A stretch of DNA of 60,832 nucleotides, from assembly GCA_003242605.1 (NCBI GenBank), contig QGUZ01000002.1, positions 1 to 60,832 on the forward strand, read 5' to 3'. Made by a program: the position numbers and the translations under genes. The DNA is from Actinomycetota bacterium. Its GTDB lineage: Bacteria; Actinomycetota; Actinomycetes; Streptosporangiales; Streptosporangiaceae. The notes beneath the pieces are model-generated. The model made no database searches, was not told where the DNA came from, and worked only from the letters and a program-made list of their open reading frames with translations. Below are positions 8,295 through 15,937 of this stretch, piece by piece. Each line of letters opens with the position of its first letter. Positions within the stretch are counted from its first letter, which is position 1.

Positions 8295-8906
8295 TCAGCG
8301 GCCCAGGCCGCCGCCCGGTACGGCCATGCGCATGGCGAGCGCGTGCTCGACCAGGGTGATGAGGGTCTCCTTGACCGACTCGCGGACGCGCGCGTCGCAG
8401 CGAGTGATCGGAATGTGCGGGGAGATGGTGAGCGCCTCGCGCACCTCCTCTTCGCTGTGCGTGAAGTGCCCGTCCCAGCCGTTGATCGCGATGATGAACG
8501 GGAGCTGGGCCTCCTCGAAGTAGTCCACAGCGGGAAAACTGTCGGCGAGGCGGCGGGTGTCGACCAGCACCACGGCCCCGATGGCGCCGCGCACCAGGTC
8601 GTCCCACATGAACCAGAACCGGTGCTGACCGGGCGTGCCGAACAGGTAGAGGATCAGGTCCTGGTCGAGCGACACCCGCCCGAAGTCCATCGCGACCGTG
8701 GTGGTCGTCTTGTTCGGGGTCAGGGCCGTGTCGTCGATGCCCACCGAGGCGTCGGTCATGACCGCCTCGGTGGTGAGCGGCATGATCTCCGAGACGGCGC
8801 CGACGAAGGTCGTCTTGCCCACGCCGAACCCGCCGGCGACGACGATCTTCGTCGAGGTGAGCACGCCGCCGCCACCACCGCCTCGGCTAGAGCCTGCGAA
8901 GTCCAC
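8295..8906 (-). CDS. cvnD: Conservon GTPase CvnD (cluster 1)
   Basis: Small Ras/MglA-like GTP-binding protein, the fourth member of the actinobacterial conservon, thought to act with a membrane sensor kinase (CvnA), a roadblock protein (CvnB) and a DUF742 protein (CvnC). The 203-residue product has P-loop GGFGVGKTT at 24-32, the TTVAMDFGR switch region, LFGTPGQ, and NGWD in place of canonical NKxD, a pattern shared by all three copies here. GTG at 8906 overlaps the end of cvnC by 20 bases. A 177-bp stretch (8541-8717) is nearly identical to cvnD of cluster 3. Confidence 0.92.
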   Translation of the reverse strand: MDFAGSSRGGGGGGVLTSTKIVVAGGFGVGKTTFVGAVSEIMPLTTEAVMTDASVGIDDTALTPNKTTTTVAMDFGRVSLDQDLILYLFGTPGQHRFWFMWDDLVRGAIGAVVLVDTRRLADSFPAVDYFEEAQLPFIIAINGWDGHFTHSEEEVREALTISPHIPITRCDARVRESVKETLITLVEHALAMRMAVPGGGLGR

Positions 8907-9279
8907 TGAGCACCCTCTCCAGCAGGTTCAGATCCGGCTTGCCGGCGTCAAGCTGCGGCTGATACACGTGCACAAGTCCCTCGGCCGCCATGTCCGCGAC
9001 CAGAACCCGCGCGACGCCCAGTGGTATGCGGAGCATCGCCGAGATCTCAGCCACCGACCGCACCTGACGGCACAACGAGGAGATCGCCTGGTACTCGGGC
9101 GTCATCCCCGAAAGGTCGACCTGCGGCACCGTGGCCGACGACACCAACGCTTCCAAGGCCAGATTGGTTCGCGGCGCCGTACGGCCCTTGGTCATCGCAT
9201 ACGGCCGTACCGGCGACGGCGGCTCGTGCGGACCCGGACCTCCGTACTGCTGATTTCCCCACTGATCCATACTCATCAC
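8887..9279 (-). CDS. cvnC: Conservon DUF742 protein CvnC (cluster 1)
   Basis: DUF742 protein of 130 residues. The N-terminus is disordered (Gln/Gly/Pro). The conserved core runs from VRPYAMTKGRT (about 24-34) through LALEALVSS, CRQVRSVAEISAMLRIPLGV and ADMAAEGLVHV to LLERVLSGLRRL at the very end; the middle resembles a winged-helix. It overlaps cvnB (GTGA) and cvnD (20 bases), so the four genes are one translationally coupled unit. The start may be the GTG at 9279 or ATGs at 9276 and 9270. Confidence 0.9.
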   Translation of the reverse strand: MMSMDQWGNQQYGGPGPHEPPSPVRPYAMTKGRTAPRTNLALEALVSSATVPQVDLSGMTPEYQAISSLCRQVRSVAEISAMLRIPLGVARVLVADMAAEGLVHVYQPQLDAGKPDLNLLERVLSGLRRL

Positions 9280-9698
9280 CCGGGTTGCGTGGCCTGTAAT
9301 TCGGCACGGACGGCCGGCGTAAGAACCTGACCGGCTCGCTCCACCAGCAATGTCATCTGATAGGCGACCAAGCCCATGTCACAGTCGGGCGCGGCGAGCA
9401 CCGCCAGGCAGGAGCCGTCGCTGATCGACATGATGAGGAGCAGGCCGCGCTCCATCTCCACGACGGTCTGGGTGACGAGCCCGCCCTCGAAGACCCTCGA
9501 CGCCCCCTGGGTCAGGCTGATCAGACCCGCGGCGACCGCCGCGAGCTGGTCGGCCCGGTCCTTCGGAAAGCCCTCCGAGAACGCCAGCGGAAGACCGTCC
9601 GAGGAGACCACCACGGCGTGCGCCACGCCCGGGACGTTTCTGACGAAGTCGGTGACCAGCCAGTTGACGCCGCGAGCGGCCTGGCTCAGCTCCCTCAC
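9276..9698 (-). CDS. cvnB: Conservon roadblock/LC7 protein CvnB (cluster 1)
   Basis: Roadblock/LC7-fold protein (140 residues), the family that modulates small GTPases; here it presumably works on CvnD. Key segments are ARGVNWLVTDFVRNVPGVAH, VVSSDGLPLAFSEGFPKDRADQLAAV, and VVEMERGLLLIMSISDGSCLAVLA. The GTG at 9698 overlaps the cvnA stop and the same start is used in cluster 2. Exactly the same length as CvnB of clusters 2 and 3. Confidence 0.92.
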   Translation of the reverse strand: MRELSQAARGVNWLVTDFVRNVPGVAHAVVVSSDGLPLAFSEGFPKDRADQLAAVAAGLISLTQGASRVFEGGLVTQTVVEMERGLLLIMSISDGSCLAVLAAPDCDMGLVAYQMTLLVERAGQVLTPAVRAELQATQPG

Positions 9699-12600
9699 GC
9701 GTCCTCCTTGCCTTCATCGAATCGCCGGAAGGCGCTCGGGTAGGCCTCGTCCTCGCTCAGCTCGCCGCGGGCCACGGCCCGGCCTTGCCGGATGCCCTGC
9801 TGGAAGCTCGCCAGCCTGCTGCGCGCCCGGTCCGGGGAGAGCAGCGGCCGCTGCGGACCGGACTGCCGCCCGGCGTCGGAGGTCGGGACCGAACCCGGCA
9901 CCAGGTTGGCCTTCGGAATCCGCTTCGGCAGACCGGACGCCGTCTTGCCCTCGCGCACCGGGTCGCGGACCACCTGGGCCGCCTGCCAGCCGGCGTCGGC
10001 GGACGAGGCACGCCACCCGCCGGACGGGTCGTTCTCGTCCGAGGAGTTCGCCGGGGCCCGCCGGAACCACGCGGACTCGACCGCCGCGAAGATCGGCAGG
10101 TACTCCTCCTTCTGCTGCTCCATCGGCGACGACTCGGACACCGACGGCATGGGGCCGGTGCTCGACGCGTCGGGGTCGGGGAAGTCGAACCGGCGCGAGC
10201 GCATGCGGCCGATCGCCGGGGGCGGGCTGCTGAAGCTGGGCTGCTGGCCGGGACGGTGCGTCTGCTGCTGCTGCCCGCTGCCGCCGAACACGGGGCCGGA
10301 CGGGGTGTCGAAGCCCTGCTGGCCGCTCGACCCGCCCGACGTGGCGCCGGCGGGCTTGGTGAAGGCCGAGCCGAACGCCGACTCGCCGCCGCCGTCGGTC
10401 TGCTGCTGCTGCGGGCCGGTGAAGACCGGGCCGGACGGCGTGTCGAAGGTCTGCACACCGCTCGGCAGCTCCTGCGACGTGGACGACGAGGATCCGGAGC
10501 CGCCGAAGCCCTGGCCGAAGCCGCCGCTGAAGTTCTGCGGCCCGGAGGCGCCCGAGGGCTGAGCGCCGGACGAGGCGCCGGCGAACCCTTCGACCGCGCC
10601 GAAGCTCTGGGTGCTCTCGAGGCTCCGCGCGGAGTCCGAGCCCTGGGAGGAGCCGGAGCCGAGGCCGGCGCCCTGCAGCGCGCCCGGCCGCGAGGGCTCC
10701 TCCAGCGCCGGGGTGGCCGTGCCGAACCTGCCGGAGTCACCGGCGGAGAACCGGCCGGAGTCGCCGGAGGCGTCCCAGCCGGAGCCGCCGCCGACCTGGG
10801 CGGAGGCCATGCCCGCGGCGAAGGCGCCGGACTGGCCGAACGGCATCGCGGGCTGGGTGACGCCGACGAGCGTCTCGGGCAGCAGCACCATCGCGGTGAG
10901 GCCACCGCCGTCGTGCGGCCGGAGCTGGACCCGGATGCCGTGGCGCAGGGCGAGACGGCCGACCACGAACAGGCCCATGCGGCGGGACACCGACACGTCG
11001 ACGACGGGCGGGTTCGACAGCCGCCAGTTCGCCTGGGCGAGCTCCTCGGCGGTCATGCCGATGCCGTGGTCGGTGATGCCGATCATGACGCCGCCGCCGT
11101 CGATGCGGTTCGCGGTGACGGTGACCTTGGTGTCCCGCGAGGAGAAGGAGATCGCGTTCTCGATCAGCTCGGCGAGCAGGTGGATGACGTCGTTGACGGC
11201 CTGGCCGGCGACGGCGACGCCGGGCAGCACCTGCACGTCGACCCGCTCGTAGTTCTCGACCTCGGAGAGCGAGGCGCGCACCACGTCCACCAGCGGCACC
11301 GGCTGGCTCCACCGGCGGGCCGGCTCCTGGCCGGCGAGAACCAGGAGGTTCTCGGAGTTACGCCGCATTCGGGTGGCGAGGTGGTCGAGCTTGAACAGGT
11401 TGGCGAGTCGCTGCTCGTCCTGCTCGCCCTGCTCGAGGCTGTCGATCAGGCTGATCTGGCGCTCGACCAGCGTCTGCGTACGGCGCGAGAGGTTGACGAA
11501 CATCGCGCTGATGTTGCTGCGCAGCGCGGCCTCGTCGCCCGCCAGGCGGACCGCCTCGCGGTGGACCTCGTCGAACGCCCGCGCCACCTCGCCGATCTCG
11601 TCGCTGGAGGCCACGCTGATCGGCTTGACCTCGGCGGCGATGTTCGCGGGGGCGGCGTCGGCCTCCCGCAGCCGGGCGACCATGGCGGGCAGCCGGTTGC
11701 CCGCGATGTCGAGGGCCTCGGCCCGCAGCCGGCGCAGCGGGCGCACCAGCGAGCGCGCCACGACCGAGGTGACGATGAGGACGAGGATCAACAGGCCCGC
11801 GACGAGGATCACGTTGAGGGCCGCGAAGCCCTGGTCGGCGCCCTGCAGTTCGTCACTCTTGGTGATGATCTGCTTGATGAGCTCGTTCTCGACCCGGTGC
11901 ATCCGGTCGACCGTGTCGGTCATGGCGTCGTACCAGAGCTCGGCGTCGCGCGCCGTGTTGGCCGACTCCAGCCGGCGCAGCGGCCGTCCCGAGTCGGTGA
12001 GGAACTTCGCCCGCTCCTTCAGACCCTCGGCGCGGTCGACCTTCTGACCGGTGACGGTGTCGGCGTAGAGCTGGCTCTGCGCGAGGGTGGCGAACTGGCC
12101 GAACGCGATGAGCTGGCTGTCCTGGCCGGCGTCCGCGGAGTTGAACGCGTCCAGCTCCATCGGCGTGAACCGCGGCACGGGCCGCCGGGCGAGCGCCGCG
12201 GCGAGCAGGCCGCGCTGCCGGGAGGTCTCCTCCTTCGCCCGGGCGAGGGCGCCGAGTGCGGAGGCGGTGGCGCTGAGCTCTTCGTTCGTGCTGCCCTGCC
12301 GGATCTCCTCGTAGAGCTGCAGCATGTCGCTGATGACCAGCGAGTACCGGTCCATCGCCGGCAGCGGCGGCAGCTTCGTCCCGATCGCGGTGTTGCGCAG
12401 GGTGCCGAGGTCGTTGAGCCGGTTGAGCAGCGCCTGCAGACGCTGGCGGCCGGAGGCGCTGAGGGCGTCACGGGCCGGACCGGCCTTCGCCCGCACCTGG
12501 GTGACCGCGCCGTCCACGGCGTCCTGCTGGTTGCGGATGGCCACCAGGCTCGGGCCCTGTGGGCGGCCGGCGGCGATATACGCGACCGTCTTGTCCCGCT

Positions 12601-12871
12601 CGTCCTGGAACTCATGCGCCAGCGTGGCGAGGCTGTTGACCAGCTCCGCCACGTTGTTGACCCGCTCGTACTGGGCGGCGCTGCTGATCGACGTGGTGAC
12701 CCGAAGCGCGCCGAGCAGAACGGCGACGGTGGTGGGGATGAGGATCAGCGCGATGAGTCGCGTCCGGACCCGCCAGTTGCGCAGGGCGAGAGGACTCCCG
12801 GTCGACGGAGCCGCCTGATTCGGGGCTTCCTGCTCAGGCGGGCTGGTGCCCTCGTTTATTGCTGTCCTCAC
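9695..12871 (-). CDS. cvnA: Conservon sensor histidine kinase CvnA (cluster 1)
   Basis: Membrane sensor kinase of the conservon. From the GTG at 12871 (1058 residues): TM1 at about 38-59, an extracytoplasmic nitrate/nitrite-sensor-like helical domain (about 75-330), TM2 at 354-373, HAMP, a dimerisation helix with putative phospho-acceptor His497 (KLDHLATRMRRN), and an HATPase domain with N-box Asn572 (ELIENAISF) and DHGIGM. A 350-residue disordered tail follows, with two copies of a DTPSGPVF...QQQQT repeat (around 10255-10310 and 10401-10450), ending in the segment GLPKRIPKANLVPGS shared with CvnA2. The start is chosen because GAGAGG-n9-GTGAGGA is conserved with cluster 2; a TTG at 12940 is less likely. 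Confidence 0.9.
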   Translation of the reverse strand: MRTAINEGTSPPEQEAPNQAAPSTGSPLALRNWRVRTRLIALILIPTTVAVLLGALRVTTSISSAAQYERVNNVAELVNSLATLAHEFQDERDKTVAYIAAGRPQGPSLVAIRNQQDAVDGAVTQVRAKAGPARDALSASGRQRLQALLNRLNDLGTLRNTAIGTKLPPLPAMDRYSLVISDMLQLYEEIRQGSTNEELSATASALGALARAKEETSRQRGLLAAALARRPVPRFTPMELDAFNSADAGQDSQLIAFGQFATLAQSQLYADTVTGQKVDRAEGLKERAKFLTDSGRPLRRLESANTARDAELWYDAMTDTVDRMHRVENELIKQIITKSDELQGADQGFAALNVILVAGLLILVLIVTSVVARSLVRPLRRLRAEALDIAGNRLPAMVARLREADAAPANIAAEVKPISVASSDEIGEVARAFDEVHREAVRLAGDEAALRSNISAMFVNLSRRTQTLVERQISLIDSLEQGEQDEQRLANLFKLDHLATRMRRNSENLLVLAGQEPARRWSQPVPLVDVVRASLSEVENYERVDVQVLPGVAVAGQAVNDVIHLLAELIENAISFSSRDTKVTVTANRIDGGGVMIGITDHGIGMTAEELAQANWRLSNPPVVDVSVSRRMGLFVVGRLALRHGIRVQLRPHDGGGLTAMVLLPETLVGVTQPAMPFGQSGAFAAGMASAQVGGGSGWDASGDSGRFSAGDSGRFGTATPALEEPSRPGALQGAGLGSGSSQGSDSARSLESTQSFGAVEGFAGASSGAQPSGASGPQNFSGGFGQGFGGSGSSSSTSQELPSGVQTFDTPSGPVFTGPQQQQTDGGGESAFGSAFTKPAGATSGGSSGQQGFDTPSGPVFGGSGQQQQTHRPGQQPSFSSPPPAIGRMRSRRFDFPDPDASSTGPMPSVSESSPMEQQKEEYLPIFAAVESAWFRRAPANSSDENDPSGGWRASSADAGWQAAQVVRDPVREGKTASGLPKRIPKANLVPGSVPTSDAGRQSGPQRPLLSPDRARSRLASFQQGIRQGRAVARGELSEDEAYPSAFRRFDEGKEDA

Positions 12872-13917
12872 TGGTTGCGACCTCTCGACGGCTCGCCCTC
12901 GTGGGAGGTGGTTGTCCTGTGCGCCTGATAGCTGCGTCAAGTCACGGGCAATTTGAGCATAACGAGACTACACCGACCAATAGGACCGCGGGTTTCAAAC
13001 GGTCCAAATTGCAAAGTGCGTCGGTAACAGAACGGCAACCGCCCGACGTGGCGGCAATGCGCACAATCGTGACGGATGTCTTACTCTCCGAAGCGTGGAC
13101 CGGTCCACGGCCCGACAAACGGCTCAACCAGGGACATATAACAAGGTGTGCCGGGGCCGGCGGCGTCCTCCGCCGCGGTCGGCGGCCCCCTCGATACCCG
13201 GGGCGGGCGCGGGGTGCTATAAGCTGCCCTCTTCAAAGCCACCGCCTGCACGGCGGCCGTCGCAGCGTGCGTGTACGGCGTGCCCCGCGCCGCGCGAGCG
13301 CGCGGCGGCCTGGCGTCAGGAACGCCGACGGCCCTCACCGCCCGCGGAGGCGCTGTGAGGCTTTCATATATCGCCCCGCCGCCGGATCGCGCCCGGACCG
13401 CGCGGCGGGTGGATCACCGGTCGCGCCATGCCGAGGCCGCCCCGGGTCCGGCGTGAGTGACCGGGCCGGATCGGGCACCGGTGCGGACGCGCGCCGCCGC
13501 ACCGGTCGAACGCGCCGATCGAACACGACGTACGGCACGTCCGCCCGTCGTCCGCGGCGGTGTCCCGGGTGGGCGAGGCGGTCGTGCGCGCCGTGCCGTA
13601 CCGCCCCCTTCGCGCGGTGCTGGCCGCGACCGGGTGACAGCCGAATACGAGAGCTAAGGGCCTGGCGGGCCCGCGACCGCGTCCGGCCCCGGATCGGGGT
13701 GGCCGCAGGAGGGCGGAGCGCGGTGTGCGATCGCGGCGTCCGTGGTGACGGCGCCGGTGATCGCGGTGTCCGGCGGCCCGCGGCGGAGGTGACGACGCCG
13801 CCGGTGTGCGCCGGACGCTCCCGGCGGTCCGCCGAATCCGAAGGATGTGCGGATCCGAGCGTTCCACCGGTCGGCGTGCGGTTCGCCCGCCCCGTGCGCG
13901 GCGCGGGCGAGGGATCG
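12872..13917. other. Gap between conservons 1 and 2
   Basis: Over 1 kb without a supported gene. The minus-strand part nearest cvnA1 (12880-13130) is less GC-rich and must hold its promoter. The rest is extreme-GC DNA whose open frames on both strands are Arg/Ala/Pro-rich, lack ribosome binding sites and resemble nothing. Together with the tail of cvnD2 it could be the remains of decayed sequence. Confidence 0.4.
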
Positions 13918-15024
13918 TCACGGGCGGCGGGCGCCTTGGCGCGGCATGGCGGCCGCCGGCCCCGTGCGGTGCGCGGTGAGGCACCGGATTCGCCGCGGCG
14001 CCGCGATCGCAAGGATCGGGCGGCGGCCGGGTGTGGCCGGGATGTCGGTGAAACGATCACGCCGCCGGCGCGCATGGTTCGCGTCGGTGTCGCGGTGCCC
14101 GCGATGCGAAAGGCCCTGGGTGGCGAGCCGGTGCGTCGCGCGGCACGGGCGCGCGTTCCGAGGCGGCGTCCCGGTTCCGTCGCTCTCGTGGCCCGGCAAG
14201 GTCACCGGGAAGCGGGCCGGACGGCGACCGGACGCCCCACCCGCGATCCCCGACCCGACCCGCCCGCGGATCGCGGCGTGACCAGGGCACGGCGGGCATG
14301 GAGACGGCGTGCGGGCCCGCCGGTCGCCAGGGCCGGCCGGATCGCGCCGGCCCGCACGGCACGCGAGGCGGCCACCGGCTCGGGCACGCCCCCCCCGGCC
14401 GTACCCCTGCCGCTCCGGTGCGGCCCAGCGCCCCCAGCCGGGCGCCGCGGTGCGCATGGCGGGCGCGTGCGCGACCAGGGTGATGAGGGTCTCCTTGACC
14501 GCCTGGCGGGCGCGGGCGTCGGTGCGGACGATCGGGACCGCCGGGGTCAGCGCGAGCGCCTCGCGCACCTCCTCCTCGCTGTGCGGGAACTGGCCGTCCC
14601 ACCCGTTGATCGCGACGATGAACGGGAGGCGCGCCTCCTCGAAGTAGTCGATCGCCGGGAAGCTGTCGGCGAGGCGGCGGGTGTCGACCAGCACCACCGC
14701 GCCGATCGCGCCGCGCACCAGGTCGTCCCACATGAACCAGAACCGGTGCTGACCGGGCGTGCCGAACAGGTAGAGGATCAGGTCCCGGTCGAGCGACACC
14801 CGGCCGAAGTCCATCGCGACCGTGGTGGTCGTCTTGTGCGGAGTCAGGCCGATGTCATCGATCCCGACCGAGGCGTCGGTCATCACCGCCTCGGTGGTGA
14901 GCGGCATGATCTCCGAAACGGCGCCGACGAAGGTCGTCTTTCCCACGCCGAATCCGCCGGCGACGACGATCTTCGTCGAGGTCAGCGCTCCTGATGTGCC
15001 TGACCTAGAGCCTGCGAAGTCCAC
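13918..15024 (-). CDS. cvnD: Conservon GTPase CvnD (cluster 2) with an anomalous C-terminal extension
   Basis: The first 190 residues are a normal CvnD: P-loop GGFGVGKTT, LFGTPGQ, NGWD, and the C-terminal helix ending near AHAPAMRTA. Instead of stopping there, the frame stays open for about 175 more residues of low-complexity Arg/Ala/Pro/Gly sequence with no family match, ending at 13918. Paralogues are 199-203 residues. A run of eight G on the coding strand (14389-14396) lies just after the normal end. The extension is probably a lost stop codon read through GC-rich non-coding DNA. GTG at 15024 overlaps cvnC as in cluster 1. Confidence 0.8.
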   Translation of the reverse strand: MDFAGSRSGTSGALTSTKIVVAGGFGVGKTTFVGAVSEIMPLTTEAVMTDASVGIDDIGLTPHKTTTTVAMDFGRVSLDRDLILYLFGTPGQHRFWFMWDDLVRGAIGAVVLVDTRRLADSFPAIDYFEEARLPFIVAINGWDGQFPHSEEEVREALALTPAVPIVRTDARARQAVKETLITLVAHAPAMRTAAPGWGRWAAPERQGYGRGGRARAGGRLACRAGRRDPAGPGDRRARTPSPCPPCPGHAAIRGRVGSGIAGGASGRRPARFPVTLPGHESDGTGTPPRNARPCRATHRLATQGLSHRGHRDTDANHARRRRDRFTDIPATPGRRPILAIAAPRRIRCLTAHRTGPAAAMPRQGARRP

Positions 15025-15463
15025 TGAGCACCCTCTCCAGCAAGTTCACATCGGGCTTGCCGGCATCGAGATGTTGCTGATGCACGTGCACCAAGCCCTC
15101 GGCCGCCATATCGGCGATCAGGATCCGTGCCACCCCGAGCGGGATGCGCAACAGGGCGGAGACCTCCGCCACCGAACGCACCTGCCGGCACAGCGACATG
15201 ATCGCCTGATACTCCGGCGTAAACGACGACACATCCTGATGCACCGTCATCGCGGTGGACACCAGGGCCTCCAACGCCAGGTTCATGCGCGGGGACGTGC
15301 GGCCGCCGGTCACCGTGTACGGCCGGACCAGCGAACTGGACTCCATGGGCGTTCCCGGATTCGGGGCGGCCCCGGCGGAGTACCCGGCACCTGCGTCCTG
15401 CGGCGCGTAGGGCGATCCACCGCTCAGCGGGCCGCCCGCACCGCCCCAACCGTGTTCGGCCAC
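15005..15463 (-). CDS. cvnC: Conservon DUF742 protein CvnC (cluster 2)
   Basis: DUF742 protein of 152 residues, with a Gly/Ala-rich N-terminal extension of about 45 residues and then the same core as cluster 1: LVRPYTVTGGRT, LALEALVST, CRQVRSVAEVSALLRIPLGV, ADMAAEGLVHV, LLERVLSGLRRL. The GTG at 15463 has an AGGAGG site. Unlike cluster 1 it does not overlap cvnB; a 51-nt gap separates them. Confidence 0.9.
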   Translation of the reverse strand: MAEHGWGGAGGPLSGGSPYAPQDAGAGYSAGAAPNPGTPMESSSLVRPYTVTGGRTSPRMNLALEALVSTAMTVHQDVSSFTPEYQAIMSLCRQVRSVAEVSALLRIPLGVARILIADMAAEGLVHVHQQHLDAGKPDVNLLERVLSGLRRL

Positions 15464-15514
15464 GGCGTCCTCCTAACGACGGCGTCGTTCCCCGATGTCC
15501 TGCTCATGCGGGCA

Positions 15515-15937
15515 TCACCGCGGCTGCGACGCCTGCAGCTCCGCGCGCACCGCGGGGGTGAGGACCTGACCGGCACGGTCCACGAGCAGCGTCATCTGGT
15601 AGGCGACCAGACCCATGTCGCAGTCGGAGGCGGCGAGCACCGCCAGGCAGGAGCCGTCGCTGATCGACATGATCAGGAGCAGCCCGCGCTGCATCTCCAC
15701 GACGGTCTGGGTGACCATGCCGCCCTCGAAGACCCGGGACGCGCCCTGGGTCAGGCTGATCAGACCCGCGGCGACGGCCGCGAGCTGGTCGGCCCGATCC
15801 TTCGGGAAGCCCTCCGAGTACGCCAGCGGCAGGCCGTCGGACGAGACGACCACCGCGTGCGCCACTCCGGGCGTGTTGTTCACGAAATCCGTGATCAGCC
15901 AGTTGATGCCGCGTGCGGCCTGGCTCATCTCCCTCAC
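15515..15937 (-). CDS. cvnB: Conservon roadblock/LC7 protein CvnB (cluster 2)
   Basis: Roadblock/LC7 protein of 140 residues, very close to CvnB1 (SQAARGINWLITDFVNNTPG, then SSDGLPLAYSEGFPKDRADQ, then LLLIMSISDGSCLAVLA). GTG at 15937 follows AGGAGG and overlaps the cvnA stop, matching cluster 1; the frame stays open far upstream inside cvnA, but that part is a shadow. Nearly unchanged compared with CvnB1 although its partner kinase has diverged strongly. Confidence 0.92.
   Translation of the reverse strand: MREMSQAARGINWLITDFVNNTPGVAHAVVVSSDGLPLAYSEGFPKDRADQLAAVAAGLISLTQGASRVFEGGMVTQTVVEMQRGLLLIMSISDGSCLAVLAASDCDMGLVAYQMTLLVDRAGQVLTPAVRAELQASQPR

Noticed and set aside
9785..12928. Plus-strand ORF of 1047 codons opposite cvnA1
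   Set aside because: It mirrors cvnA1 exactly, is rich in Arg/Glu/Gly/His with no family motif, and arises from high GC at third positions of the real gene.
13335..14075. Minus-strand ORF of 246 codons in the gap between conservons 1 and 2
   Set aside because: Low-complexity Arg/Pro/Ser sequence, no ribosome binding site, no resemblance to any family; overlaps the cvnD2 tail.
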